Position numbers and translations under genes: made by a program | Shown: piece after piece, positions 23,878 to 31,810 of the stretch | Position numbering within the stretch: position 1 is the first letter of the stretch | How the letters are laid out: every line of letters starts with the position of its first letter | The notes under the pieces: model-generated | What the model saw: only the letters and a program-made list of their open reading frames with translations | The model's database searches: none | What the model was told of the DNA's origin: nothing | Assembly: GCF_013386825.1 (NCBI RefSeq) | Contig: NZ_JACARC010000056.1 | Location: forward strand, 1 to 47,625 | Length of the DNA: 47,625 bases | From: Pseudomonas sp. IPO3778 | Lineage (GTDB): Bacteria; Pseudomonadota; Gammaproteobacteria; Pseudomonadales; Pseudomonadaceae | Reading direction: 5' to 3'

Positions 23878-24887
23878 TCATTCCACCGTGTCGCAATGGC
23901 CGGGCCGTTCTTGGCCCAGTAGGCGAAATCGAGGGTGATCTGGTCCTTGGCATACGCCGTCGGCAGGTTGGGCGCCAGTACCGAATCCAGGCGCTGCACG
24001 CTGTCGATGTTCACCGGTGCATAGGCGGTCAGGTTGGAGAAATCTGCCTGGCCTTTGGCACTGCTGGCGCTGGCCAGGAATTTCATGGCCGCCGCCTTGT
24101 TTTTCGAGCCTTTAGGGACCACCAGGATGTCGGCCATCACCAGGTTCTGCTTCCAGCTTACGCCCACCGGGGCGCCGTCTTCCTGCAGTGCGTGAATGCG
24201 CCCGTTCCAGAACTGGCCCATGCTGACTTCGCCGGAGGCCAGCAGCTGTTGCGACTGCGCGCCGCCGCCCCACCAGACGATGTCTTTCTTGATGGTGTCG
24301 AGTTTCTTGAAGGCGCGGTCCAGGTCCAGGGGGTAGAGCTTGTCGGCGGGTACCCCGTCGGCCAGCAGGGCCAGTTCAAGCACACCAGGGCTTGGCCATT
24401 TGTACAGCGCGCGTTTGCCGGGGTAGGTCTTGGTGTCGAACAGGGCGGTCCAGTCCTGGGGTTTGCCGGCGCCGAGCTTGCTTTCGTTGTAACCGAGCAC
24501 GAAGGAGAAGAAGAACGAACCCACCCCGTGGTCAGACACGAAGCGCGGGTCGATCTTGTCGCGCTGGATCACCGAAAAATCGAGGGGTTCGAGCAAGCCT
24601 TCGGCAGCGGCGCGCAAGGCGAAGTCGGCTTCCACGTCCACCACGTCCCACTGCACGTTGCCGCTTTCGACCATGGCCTTGAGTTTGCCGTAGTCGGTGG
24701 GGCCATCCTGGACCACGGTGATGCCGCTGGCCTTGCTGAACGGGTCGGCCCAGGCCTGCTTCTGCGCGTCCTGGGTGCTACCGCCCCAGCTCACGAAATT
24801 GACGCTTTCGGCCGCCAGGGCCGCATGACTGGCCGTGGCCAATAAACCCGCGAACAGCACCGCGGTTGCACGTTTGTTCAACACCAT
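23862..24887 (-). CDS. PotD-like periplasmic substrate-binding protein
   Basis: The 341-residue protein has a Sec signal peptide (MVLNKRATAVLFAGLLATAS..., cleavage likely after ALA, about residue 25) and the extracellular solute-binding type 1 fold beginning VNFVSWGGSTQDAQKQAW. This group binds polyamines or other small organic cations and acids; I cannot fix the ligand. The ATG at 24887 has GAGGG upstream, and the longer frame from 25031 would hide the signal peptide. A palindromic operator at 25062-25080 lies about 175 bp upstream. Confidence 0.85.
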   Translation of the reverse strand: MVLNKRATAVLFAGLLATASHAALAAESVNFVSWGGSTQDAQKQAWADPFSKASGITVVQDGPTDYGKLKAMVESGNVQWDVVDVEADFALRAAAEGLLEPLDFSVIQRDKIDPRFVSDHGVGSFFFSFVLGYNESKLGAGKPQDWTALFDTKTYPGKRALYKWPSPGVLELALLADGVPADKLYPLDLDRAFKKLDTIKKDIVWWGGGAQSQQLLASGEVSMGQFWNGRIHALQEDGAPVGVSWKQNLVMADILVVPKGSKNKAAAMKFLASASSAKGQADFSNLTAYAPVNIDSVQRLDSVLAPNLPTAYAKDQITLDFAYWAKNGPAIATRWNEWLVK

Positions 24888-25061
24888 TTTCACGCCCTCA
24901 TTTGTTTTGTTATTGAGCGGGCTGGGTAATGCCCGCCTATCGGGAGCAGTAGGTCCAACGGGGCCGTTAATCGGGCCCCAAAAGGCGACCGTGCCAAGGG
25001 CTGTTATGGGTGCTTTCCCTGGCGGGTGCACTTGGCAAAAACGTTCGGTCTATGGGATGTC

Positions 25062-25080
25062 ATATTATGGTATTCCAAAC
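25062..25080. promoter_or_regulatory. Region-2 operator, site 1 (ABC transporter operon)
   Basis: ATATTATGGTATTCCAAAC matches the palindrome found at 26251 and 31677 except in the right arm. On the minus strand a possible promoter (TTGCAC, 16 bp, TAATAT) places the site between -35 and -10, as expected for repression of the transporter operon. The rest of 24888-25113 shows no other feature. Confidence 0.6.
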
Positions 25081-25113
25081 TTTGTGCAAGCATTTTGCCT
25101 TACCCGTTATCCG

Positions 25114-26223
25114 TCATTCGGTGAAGGGAATGCTCTCGACCACCTCCAGGTCATAGCCGGTCAAACCGGCGTATTTCAGGGGCGGGCCGAGGTGGCGCAA
25201 CTGGCCGACACCCAGGTCCTGCAAAATCTGCGCCCCGGTGCCGACTTCAGAATAGATGCGTGATTGGGAGCGGCTGAACTGCCGGGGCGCCTGGGTCAGT
25301 TGCGGCACCCGCTCCAGCAGCGCCTGGGACGACTCATGATTGGCCAGCACCACCACCACGCCGCTGCCCTCGGCGGCCACACGCTGCAGGGCGGCCCACA
25401 GCGTCCAGTTGGACGGGCCGCTGTATTCGGCGCCCACCAGGTCGCGCAGCGGGTCGATCACATGCACCCGCACCAAGGCCGGTTCGTCACGACGCAACTG
25501 GCCCATCACCATCGCCATGTGCACACCGCCGTCGATGCGGTCTTCGAAAGTGATCAGGCGGAACGTGCCATGCACCGTCGGCAAGTCCCGTTCGCCAATG
25601 CGCACCACCGTGCGTTCGGTGCTCAAACGGTAGTGAATCAGGTCGGCGATGGTGCCGATCTTGATCCCGTGTTGACGGGCGAACACTTTCAGGTCGGGGC
25701 GGCGGGCCATGGTGCCGTCGTCGTTCATCACTTCGACGATCACCGACGCCGGCGTATGCCCGGCCAGGCGGGCCAGGTCGCAACCGGCCTCGGTGTGGCC
25801 GGCGCGGGTCAGCACACCACCGTCCCTGGCGCGCAGCGGGAAGATATGGCCTGGTTGCACTATATCGGCAGGGCCGGCATTCATGTCGACCGCAGCCGCC
25901 ACCGTGCACGCACGGTCGGCAGCGGAAATACCGGTGGTCACGCCAACAGCCGCTTCAATGGACACGGTAAACGCGGTACTGAACACACTGCCGTTGCTGG
26001 GCACCATCTGTTCCAGGCCGAGGCGCTGGCAATGCTCATCCGTGAGCGTCAGACAGATCAGGCCCCGAGCTTCCCGGGCCATAAAGCTGATAGCCTCGGC
26101 GGTGCAGCAGTCGGCAGGCAGCAACAGATCGCCTTCGTTTTCCCGATCTTCGTCGTCCACCAAGAGCACCATCTTGCCCTGGCGGTAGTCTTCGATGATG
26201 TCTGCGATGCTGTTGAAGGTCAT
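25114..26223 (-). CDS. ribB: RibB-type 3,4-dihydroxy-2-butanone-4-phosphate synthase with degenerate RibA domain
   Basis: The N-terminal 200 residues of this 369-residue protein are a complete RibB domain: acidic catalytic loop DDEDRENEGDL (23-33) and GHTEAGCDLARLAG (about 143-156). It converts ribulose 5-phosphate to the four-carbon riboflavin precursor. The C-terminal part is RibA-shaped (TVHGTFRLITFEDRIDGGVH...), but the zinc-binding cysteines of GTP cyclohydrolase II are replaced (VHVIDPLRDLVG), so it should lack that activity, as in RibBX-type proteins. It is divergent from a DUF1330 gene over an operator. Its place among catabolic genes with a flavin reductase suggests extra flavin for an induced enzyme. 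Confidence 0.88.
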   Translation of the reverse strand: MTFNSIADIIEDYRQGKMVLLVDDEDRENEGDLLLPADCCTAEAISFMAREARGLICLTLTDEHCQRLGLEQMVPSNGSVFSTAFTVSIEAAVGVTTGISAADRACTVAAAVDMNAGPADIVQPGHIFPLRARDGGVLTRAGHTEAGCDLARLAGHTPASVIVEVMNDDGTMARRPDLKVFARQHGIKIGTIADLIHYRLSTERTVVRIGERDLPTVHGTFRLITFEDRIDGGVHMAMVMGQLRRDEPALVRVHVIDPLRDLVGAEYSGPSNWTLWAALQRVAAEGSGVVVVLANHESSQALLERVPQLTQAPRQFSRSQSRIYSEVGTGAQILQDLGVGQLRHLGPPLKYAGLTGYDLEVVESIPFTE

Positions 26224-26250
26224 GTAGCGTGCTCAGGTTGTTGGTTGTAT

Positions 26251-26272
26251 GTATTATGGTATACCACAAAAC
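26251..26272. promoter_or_regulatory. Region-2 operator, site 2 (ribB / DUF1330 divergent promoter)
   Basis: The left half GTATTATGGTATACCA is followed by CAAAAC. It lies midway between ribB (starts 26223) and the DUF1330 gene (starts 26293), so one bound dimer could control both. Confidence 0.65.
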
Positions 26273-26292
26273 TTAAACAAGAGGATGTCACG

Positions 26293-26586
26293 ATGAAGGC
26301 GTACTGGATTGCCCATGTGAATGTGGCGGATGCTGAGCAATACACGCAGTACACCCAGCGCGCGCCGGCGGCGTTTGCGAAGTTCGGCGGGCGGTTTCTG
26401 GCCAGGGGCGGGCGCAGCGCCGCGATGGAAGGCGGGCCGGCGACGCAGCGCAATGTCGTGATCGAGTTCGACAGCTACGACCAGGCGGTGGCGTGCTACG
26501 AGTCTGAGGAATATCAGCAGGCGAGGGCACACCGAGAGGGCGTGGCCGAGGCGCAAATCATCATTGTTGAGGGCTTGGCACCCTAG
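26293..26586 (+). CDS. DUF1330 family protein
   Basis: This 97-residue protein has a ferredoxin-like alpha/beta-barrel domain (MKAYWIAHVNVADAEQYTQY..., RNVVIEFDSYDQAVACYESEEYQQAR). DUF1330 proteins are small dimers, often beside catabolic enzymes, and their reaction is mostly unknown. AGAGGA lies upstream of the ATG at 26293. A longer frame running from 25264 is the shadow of ribB. It is the only plus-strand gene of region 2 apart from the Bug-like protein and shares a control region with ribB. Confidence 0.8.
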   Translation: MKAYWIAHVNVADAEQYTQYTQRAPAAFAKFGGRFLARGGRSAAMEGGPATQRNVVIEFDSYDQAVACYESEEYQQARAHREGVAEAQIIIVEGLAP

Positions 26587-26612
26587 GTTTATCAGGGGGA
26601 AGCCGATTCAAG

Positions 26613-26702
26613 TGTGGGAGCAGGCTTGCTCGCGAAAGCAGGGGGGCAGCCAATACCTCTGGCGACTGACCCACCGCTTTCGCGAGCAAGCCCGCTCCCA
26701 CA
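26613..26702. repeat. REP doublet between DUF1330 and Nudix genes
   Basis: Arms TGTGGGAGCAGGCTTGCTCG (from 26613) and a complement ending at 26702 surround an unrelated spacer. The left arm has one change (GCAGGC) relative to the other doublets. It lies between convergent gene ends. Confidence 0.8.
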
Positions 26703-26727
26703 GGTTGAACCGAGTCCGGTCTGAAGA

Positions 26728-27291
26728 TCAGCGGATAAAGTGAATCCTGCCGCTGTCGTCGTTACCGATGTAGATGCCGTAGACCCCGGCCTGGCGTTCC
26801 TCGATATAGCGTTCGAGAATCTGCCGGATCGCCGGGTAGTAGATGCTGTCCCAGGGAATGTCCTCAGGGGCAAAGAACTTGTAGTCGAGGGTCTCCGGCC
26901 CGAACTGGCCGGTAATCTCCAGCGCGATGGCGCGAAAGATGATGTACACCTCGCTGATCTTCGGCACGCTGAAGATCGAATAGGGCGACACAATCTCCGC
27001 TCGCACGCCGCTTTCTTCCCAGACTTCCCGCAGTGCCGCCTGCTCCGTGGTTTCGCCACCTTCCATAAAACCTGCCGGCAACGTCCAGGTGCCCGGGCGT
27101 GGCGGGATTGCCCGCTGGCACAGCAGGTACTTGCCCTCCTGCTCAATGATGCAGCCAGCGATAATCTTCGGATTGACGTAGTGGATATAGCCGCAACCCC
27201 GGCACATCAGCCGCTCATGGGTATCGCCCGGCGGCAACTGGTGACCTAAATCACTGCCGCCGCATTTCGGGCAAAAGCCGGGGGTGAACAC
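26728..27291 (-). CDS. Nudix hydrolase with N-terminal zinc ribbon
   Basis: The protein, about 187 residues, has a zinc ribbon (CPKCGG...CRGCGY, about 8-43) followed by a Nudix domain with the complete box GFMEGGETTEQAALREVWEE, continuing SGV (about 85-107). This arrangement resembles NADH pyrophosphatase-like and ADP-ribose/FAD-type Nudix proteins; the substrate is unknown. I start it at the GTG (27291), 2 bp after the GntR stop, since the longer frame overlaps the GntR gene. It is co-transcribed with the regulator. A flavin or nucleotide housekeeping role would fit the neighbouring ribB and flavin reductase. Confidence 0.82.
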   Translation of the reverse strand: MFTPGFCPKCGGSDLGHQLPPGDTHERLMCRGCGYIHYVNPKIIAGCIIEQEGKYLLCQRAIPPRPGTWTLPAGFMEGGETTEQAALREVWEESGVRAEIVSPYSIFSVPKISEVYIIFRAIALEITGQFGPETLDYKFFAPEDIPWDSIYYPAIRQILERYIEERQAGVYGIYIGNDDSGRIHFIR

Positions 27292-27293
27292 GG

Positions 27294-28046
27294 TCAGTGA
27301 CCTATGCGAGGTTCTTTGAGCGCGATGGGCAGGGTGATCTCGGGGATCTTGCCGGTCTCTTCCTGCTTGCGCTTGAGATAATCCAGCGCCACGGCAGCCG
27401 CCGCGCGCACATGGTCGACGCACGCCTGGTGGGCCGCGAGCGGGTCGCCGCTCTTGATCGCCTGGACCATGCGTTCCATTTCCTGGTTGCTGGTGCCGCG
27501 ACGGTTCTCCTGAGACACCGACGTCGCCCGCAAGTAGCTGATACGCGCCTGCAACTGGCGCAACTGGGTGGCGGCGACATGGTTGCCGGAGCCTACCAGC
27601 AGTACGTCGTAGAACCCCTGGACCGAGTCGATGACCTGTTGCAGCTCACCGTCCTTGAGGGCCTTGCGGTTTTCCTCGAGGGCTTTCTCCAGCGCCTTGA
27701 TGTCCTTGGCCTTGGCCCGCAGGGTGAACAACTGCACGATCAAGCCTTCGAGCACGCAACGCAGTTCATAGATGTCGACGGCATCGGCCAGGGTAATGAT
27801 CGCCACCTGCGGGCCCTTGGCATCGGCAAACTCCACCAGGCCTTCCGATTCCAGGTGACGCAAGGCTTCGCGCACCGAGGTGCGGCTGACACCGAGGCGG
27901 TCGCACAAATCGCGCTCCACCAGGCGGTCGCCCGGCAACAGCTGGAAGTTCATGATGGCGCTGCGCAGTTTCTCCAGCACGATTTCGCGCAGGGTAACCG
28001 GGTTGTGATTGACCTTGAAGCTGTCGTCGAGTGGCAGGCGTTTCAT
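27294..28046 (-). CDS. GntR-family regulator, FCD subgroup
   Basis: The 250-residue protein has a winged helix-turn-helix (about 15-80; LREIVLEKLRSAIMNFQLLPGDRLVE then DLCDRLGVSRTSVREALRHLESEGLV) and an all-helical FCD ligand domain (about 95-225). FCD regulators are usually repressors of catabolic genes released by an organic acid or similar ligand. It is the most likely binder of the three ATGGTAT(A/T)CCA palindromes in region 2. A 157-bp gap (28047-28203) separates it from the flavin reductase gene; that gap holds no palindrome like the others. Confidence 0.88.
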   Translation of the reverse strand: MKRLPLDDSFKVNHNPVTLREIVLEKLRSAIMNFQLLPGDRLVERDLCDRLGVSRTSVREALRHLESEGLVEFADAKGPQVAIITLADAVDIYELRCVLEGLIVQLFTLRAKAKDIKALEKALEENRKALKDGELQQVIDSVQGFYDVLLVGSGNHVAATQLRQLQARISYLRATSVSQENRRGTSNQEMERMVQAIKSGDPLAAHQACVDHVRAAAAVALDYLKRKQEETGKIPEITLPIALKEPRIGH

Positions 28047-28203
28047 GGGGTCTGCTCTGAATGGGGCGGTTAACTGGAGGCCTCGGCATCGGCTTGGGCA
28101 CAGGCTTCAGGGGCCGGCCAGGGCTGATTGAGGGCCAAAATCTTCGGCAAGTTTATCATGCTGCGTTCTTTAAGCGACAAACCCTCACGGCCTCCAGAAC
28201 ACC

Positions 28204-28689
28204 TCAGGCCAGGGTGGGCAACGGGCCCAGTTTGCCTTTGTGGTAGATCATCGGCGTCACCGGATGCTCGGGCAGGATCAGGTTCTTCACCGCGCCCACA
28301 ATGATTGCGTGGTCACCGCCGTCATACTCGCGCCACAACTCGCACTCAATGATCGCGGTGGCCTTGGCCAGCAGCGGGTTGCCCAATTCGCTGAGGTGCC
28401 ACTCGATGCCCTTGGCCTTTTCCTTGCCTTTGCTGGCAAACGCATAGGCTTCCGCGGTCTGGTCGGCAGACAGCAAGTGAATCGCAAAACGCTTGCTGTC
28501 ACGCAGGATCGGGTAGGTGTCCGATCCATAGTTGGGGCAGAACAGTACCAGTGCCGGGTCAATCGACAGCGCGCTGAACGCACTGGCGGTGATGCCGACG
28601 ATGCCGCCTTCGGGGTCGAGGGTGGTCACCACCGTGACGCCCGAGGGAAACGAGCTCATGACGTCTTTATAAATGCCGGGTTCGATCAT
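28204..28689 (-). CDS. Flavin reductase (HpaC/RutF-like)
   Basis: The 161-residue protein belongs to the flavin reductase-like FMN-binding family: FPSGVTVVTTLDPEGGIVGITASAFSALSIDPALVLFC (about 14-51) and the C-terminal HAIIVGAVKNL. Such enzymes pass NAD(P)H electrons to free FMN or FAD for a partner monooxygenase. No partner oxygenase (luciferase-like or TftD-like) is encoded next to it, which is unusual. It follows the aldehyde dehydrogenase by 12 bp. Confidence 0.87.
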   Translation of the reverse strand: MIEPGIYKDVMSSFPSGVTVVTTLDPEGGIVGITASAFSALSIDPALVLFCPNYGSDTYPILRDSKRFAIHLLSADQTAEAYAFASKGKEKAKGIEWHLSELGNPLLAKATAIIECELWREYDGGDHAIIVGAVKNLILPEHPVTPMIYHKGKLGPLPTLA

Positions 28690-28701
28690 GGTTGGGGTCT
28701 C

Positions 28702-30183
28702 TTAGCGCATCACGAAAGGATCAGGCATCGGGGCCTGGGAAAGGTTGATCCACACCGTCTTCAGCTCGGTGTAGGCCAGCACCGAATCGATGCCGCTTTC
28801 GCGTCCATAGCCACTGTTCTTGAAGCCGCCGATGGGCGCCATGGCCGATACCGCGCGGTAGGTGTTGACCCAGATGATCCCCGAGCGCACGTCCCGTGCC
28901 AGCCGGTGGGCGCGGCCCAGGTCGCGGGTCCAGATGCCGGCCGCGAGGCCGAACTGCGAGTCGTTGGCGATGGCCAGGGCTTCGGCTTCGTCCTTGAAGC
29001 GAATGACCGACGCCACCGGGCCAAACACTTCTTCCTGCATGATCTTCATCGAATTGCGGTCGCACTCGAACAGGGTCGGCTCGTAGAACCAGCCTTCGCC
29101 GAGGTTCTGCGGGCGCTTGCCGCCGGTGCGCAGGCGCGCGCCTTCGGCGATGGCATCGGCCACCAGGCCTTCGACCACGGCCAGTTGCTGCGCGGTGGCC
29201 ATGGGGCCCATTTCGCTGGCGTCGTCTTGAGGGTTGCCGATGCGGATGCGTTGGGCGCGCTCCACCAGACGGTCGACGAACTCGTCGTAGATTTCAGCCT
29301 GCACCAGCAAGCGCGAGCCGGAGACGCAGCTCTGCCCGGACGCGGCATAGATGCCGGCAATGGCGCCGTTGATGGCGCTGTCGAGGTCGGCGTCGGCAAA
29401 GATGATATTCGGTGATTTGCCCCCCAGCTCCAGGGACAGCTTGGCGAAGTTCTCGGCGCTGCTGCGCACCACATGGCGTGCGGTGGCGGCGCCGCCGGTA
29501 AAGGCGATCTTGCGCACCAGCGGGTGGCGGGTCAGGGCGGCGCCGGTGCTGGGGCCATAACCCGTGACCACGTTGACCACGCCCGGCGGGATCCCGGCTT
29601 GCAGGGCCAGGCGCGCCAGTTCAAGGATGGTCGCCGAGGCGTGTTCCGACGGCTTGATCACAATGGTGTTGCCGGCCGCGAGGGCGGGTGCGAGCTTGAT
29701 TGCGGTCAGGTACAGCGGACTGTTCCACGGAATGATCGCCGCGACCACACCCATGGCTTCGTGCACGGTGTAGGCAAACAGGTCGGGCTTGTCCAGCGGC
29801 AGGGTGCCGCCTTCGAGCTTGTCGGCCAGGCCGGCGGTGTAGTGGAAAAACTCCGGCAGGTAGCTGACCTGGCCACGGGTTTCGCGGATCAGCTTGCCGT
29901 TGTCGCGGCTTTCGAGCTGGGCCAGTTGTTCCTTGTTTTCGGCAATCAGGTCACCGAGGCGGCGCAACAGCTTGCCCCGCGCAGTGGCGGTCAGGCCGCG
30001 CCAGGCCGGGCTTTCGAAGGCGCTTTGCGCGGCGTTCACGGCGCGCTCCACGTCGGCTTCGTCTGCGTCGGGCAACTGCGCCCAGGGTTCGGCCAGCGCC
30101 GGGTTCAGGCTGTCGAAGGTCTTGCCGGACAGGGCGTCAACCCATTCGCCGCCGATGCACATCTGGAAGCGTTCAAGTGTCAT
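28702..30183 (-). CDS. NAD(P)+-dependent aldehyde dehydrogenase
   Basis: This 493-residue protein is of normal ALDH length. Visible are the substrate/cofactor strand IIPWNSPLYLTAIKLAPALAAG, the general-base region LELGGKSPN (about 255-263), the catalytic cysteine in SGQSCVSGSRL (about 291) and the C-terminal GGFKNSGYGRESG. It resembles aldehyde dehydrogenases of aromatic or amine catabolism (gamma-aminobutyraldehyde, betaine aldehyde, hydroxymuconic semialdehyde types), but the substrate is open. Its ATG overlaps the hydrolase stop (ATGA), so the two are coupled. Confidence 0.9.
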   Translation of the reverse strand: MTLERFQMCIGGEWVDALSGKTFDSLNPALAEPWAQLPDADEADVERAVNAAQSAFESPAWRGLTATARGKLLRRLGDLIAENKEQLAQLESRDNGKLIRETRGQVSYLPEFFHYTAGLADKLEGGTLPLDKPDLFAYTVHEAMGVVAAIIPWNSPLYLTAIKLAPALAAGNTIVIKPSEHASATILELARLALQAGIPPGVVNVVTGYGPSTGAALTRHPLVRKIAFTGGAATARHVVRSSAENFAKLSLELGGKSPNIIFADADLDSAINGAIAGIYAASGQSCVSGSRLLVQAEIYDEFVDRLVERAQRIRIGNPQDDASEMGPMATAQQLAVVEGLVADAIAEGARLRTGGKRPQNLGEGWFYEPTLFECDRNSMKIMQEEVFGPVASVIRFKDEAEALAIANDSQFGLAAGIWTRDLGRAHRLARDVRSGIIWVNTYRAVSAMAPIGGFKNSGYGRESGIDSVLAYTELKTVWINLSQAPMPDPFVMR

Positions 30184-31013
30184 GCCACGATCCCCTTTAT
30201 CGGGTGTTGTTGGGAGTGTGCCGCTTCAAGGAAGTCCAGCAACAGCTGGTTGACCAGGCGCGGCGATTCGACTGGCATCATATGCCGTTGCTCCGGCAAA
30301 ACGGCCACGGTCGCACCGGGAATGCGCTCGGCCAGTTGCCGGGCCATCTGCGGTGTGGAGCCGGGGTCCAGTTCACCGGTGGCGACCAGCGTCGGCGCCT
30401 GGATGCTGCCCAGGTCGTCGGCGCGGTACATGTCCTGGGTGGCGAACAGTTCATAGGTGGTCAGGTAGCCCTGGGGGTCATTGCCCGCCAGGGTCTGGCG
30501 CAAGGCGGCAATCTGCGCCGGGTTGGCAGCCTGGTATTCACGGCTGAACCAGCGCGACAGGGCGGCTTCGGCATTCGCGTCGGGCCCGTGTTCGGCGGCC
30601 TGGGCGGTGCGTGCGATCACCCCGGCGCGCTGCTCGGGGCTGCGGTTGAACACACTGTTGAGCACCACCAGGCTTTGCAGGCGTTCCGGGTAGTGCAGGG
30701 CAAAGGCGCGGGCCACCAGGCCGCCCATGGAAAAACCGATCACCGTCGCCTGGGGCAATTGCAGGTGATCGAGCAGTTCCAGCAGCTGGTCGGCGTAGCC
30801 CAGCAGCGGCGTACCGCTCTGCGGACGCGGGCTGGCGCCATGGCCGAGCATGTCATAGGCAATGACGCGATACCCGGTGGCGAGGCCGACCACCTGGCCG
30901 CCCCACATTTCTTTATTCAGGCCCACGCCGTGGATCAAAACCACAGGCTGGCCTTGGCCGGTCGCCAGGTAACTGGTGCCAGCCGGGGTACGTTCAGCGG
31001 TGAGCCGAATCAT
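30180..31013 (-). CDS. Alpha/beta hydrolase
   Basis: The 277-residue protein has the alpha/beta-hydrolase fold: oxyanion-hole motif IHGVG (28-32), nucleophile elbow GFSMGG with Ser95, catalytic aspartate in ATGELDPGSTP and histidine in PEQRHMMPVESP. It resembles 3-oxoadipate enol-lactonase, RutD and C-C bond hydrolases of ring-cleavage pathways. GGAG lies upstream of the ATG at 31013; the frame could open at 31028 but that codon precedes the ribosome site. It is the second gene of the DUF1185-hydrolase-aldehyde dehydrogenase-flavin reductase operon. Confidence 0.88.
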   Translation of the reverse strand: MIRLTAERTPAGTSYLATGQGQPVVLIHGVGLNKEMWGGQVVGLATGYRVIAYDMLGHGASPRPQSGTPLLGYADQLLELLDHLQLPQATVIGFSMGGLVARAFALHYPERLQSLVVLNSVFNRSPEQRAGVIARTAQAAEHGPDANAEAALSRWFSREYQAANPAQIAALRQTLAGNDPQGYLTTYELFATQDMYRADDLGSIQAPTLVATGELDPGSTPQMARQLAERIPGATVAVLPEQRHMMPVESPRLVNQLLLDFLEAAHSQQHPIKGIVA

Positions 31014-31055
31014 GGAGCGCTCCTGCATGCCTTTTTGTTTGAGTGACGGTCTTGC

Positions 31056-31646
31056 TTACTGGGCTTTTTCAGCCGCCAGCTCTTCCAGGTCGATGTAGCG
31101 ATTGCCGATGCGCGGGTGCAGGCGACCACCGTCGGCGCAGCCCAAGACCACCACGATTTCATCGGCGCGGGGCGCGTCTTCAATCTTCATTTCCAGGGTG
31201 ATGTAGTGGGAGCGCAGGCCTTCGTCATCCTTGTGCATCATCGGAATCTGAATCGAAGTGCCCGGGCCGCCGCGCTTGTTGGTAAAGCTCAGGTAGCTCT
31301 TGGCCTTGACCGCTTCACGGTAGTGGTTGCCGAAGCGCAGGGTGTGGATGATTGCCGAGGCGTGTTCGATCTCGCCGTCGGCACCCACCACGGCGGCCTT
31401 GCCGTAGGCTTCGATCTTGTCGGCGCCGCCGATAATGCCCACCAGGCGCTCCACCATCAATGCGCCCAGGTCGGAGCAATTGGCGCGGATTTCCGGTTTC
31501 AGGTCGTCGACGAAACCGCGGCCCAGCCACGGGTTTTTCAGCACAACGGCGAGGCCAACCATTTTGACCGGCGTGTCCGAGGCTTTGCCGCCTTCGATAA
31601 AGGTTTCTTCTACATAGCTGACGATTTTGCGGATTTCGAAACTCAT
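31056..31646 (-). CDS. DUF1185 'amino acid synthesis' family protein
   Basis: The 196-residue protein (MSFEIRKIVSYVEETFIEGGKAS...) belongs to the AA_synth/DUF1185 family, a name of historical origin with no established reaction that I know of. Conserved-looking parts include LVGIIGGADKIEAYGKAAVVG and KRGGPGTSIQIPMMHKDD. Family members often sit beside flavin reductases, aldehyde dehydrogenases and hydrolases. I chose the ATG at 31646, with GGAG upstream. It heads the operon and is preceded by the best palindrome of the window. Confidence 0.82.
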   Translation of the reverse strand: MSFEIRKIVSYVEETFIEGGKASDTPVKMVGLAVVLKNPWLGRGFVDDLKPEIRANCSDLGALMVERLVGIIGGADKIEAYGKAAVVGADGEIEHASAIIHTLRFGNHYREAVKAKSYLSFTNKRGGPGTSIQIPMMHKDDEGLRSHYITLEMKIEDAPRADEIVVVLGCADGGRLHPRIGNRYIDLEELAAEKAQ

Positions 31647-31676
31647 GAACGGCTCCATCGGGTGCGGGTGATTTGC

Positions 31677-31698
31677 GTATGATGGTATACCATAATAC
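31677..31698. promoter_or_regulatory. Region-2 operator, site 3 (DUF1185 operon / Bug-like gene)
   Basis: A 22-bp palindrome with core ATGGTATACCAT (31682-31693) and outer arms GTAT and ATAC; only one base pair breaks the symmetry. It lies between divergent genes starting at 31646 and 31811, so it can control both. Confidence 0.7.
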
Positions 31699-31810
31699 GA
31701 GAATCGCAATAGAGTGATGTTCATTGCCCGGCGGGCCAGCTGACAAATGGCTGGTAATCGGCCTGCGCACAGGGTCAAATCCGGGCTTCGTCACTTTCTT
31801 CGAGGCCCCC

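Noticed and set aside
25114..26223. Fully bifunctional RibBA
   Set aside because: The C-terminal part lacks the conserved cysteine cluster of GTP cyclohydrolase II.
25264..26586. A 440-codon plus-strand gene covering DUF1330
   Set aside because: Its first 340 codons are antisense to ribB; only the last 97, with their own ribosome-binding site, match a family.
5374..26702. Repeated REP arms as a CRISPR array
   Set aside because: The repeats are paired inverted arms at dispersed sites, not regularly spaced direct repeats, and no cas genes are present.
27291..27423. N-terminal extension of the Nudix protein into the GntR gene
   Set aside because: The added residues are arginine-rich shadow sequence, and the zinc ribbon starts just after the GTG at 27291.
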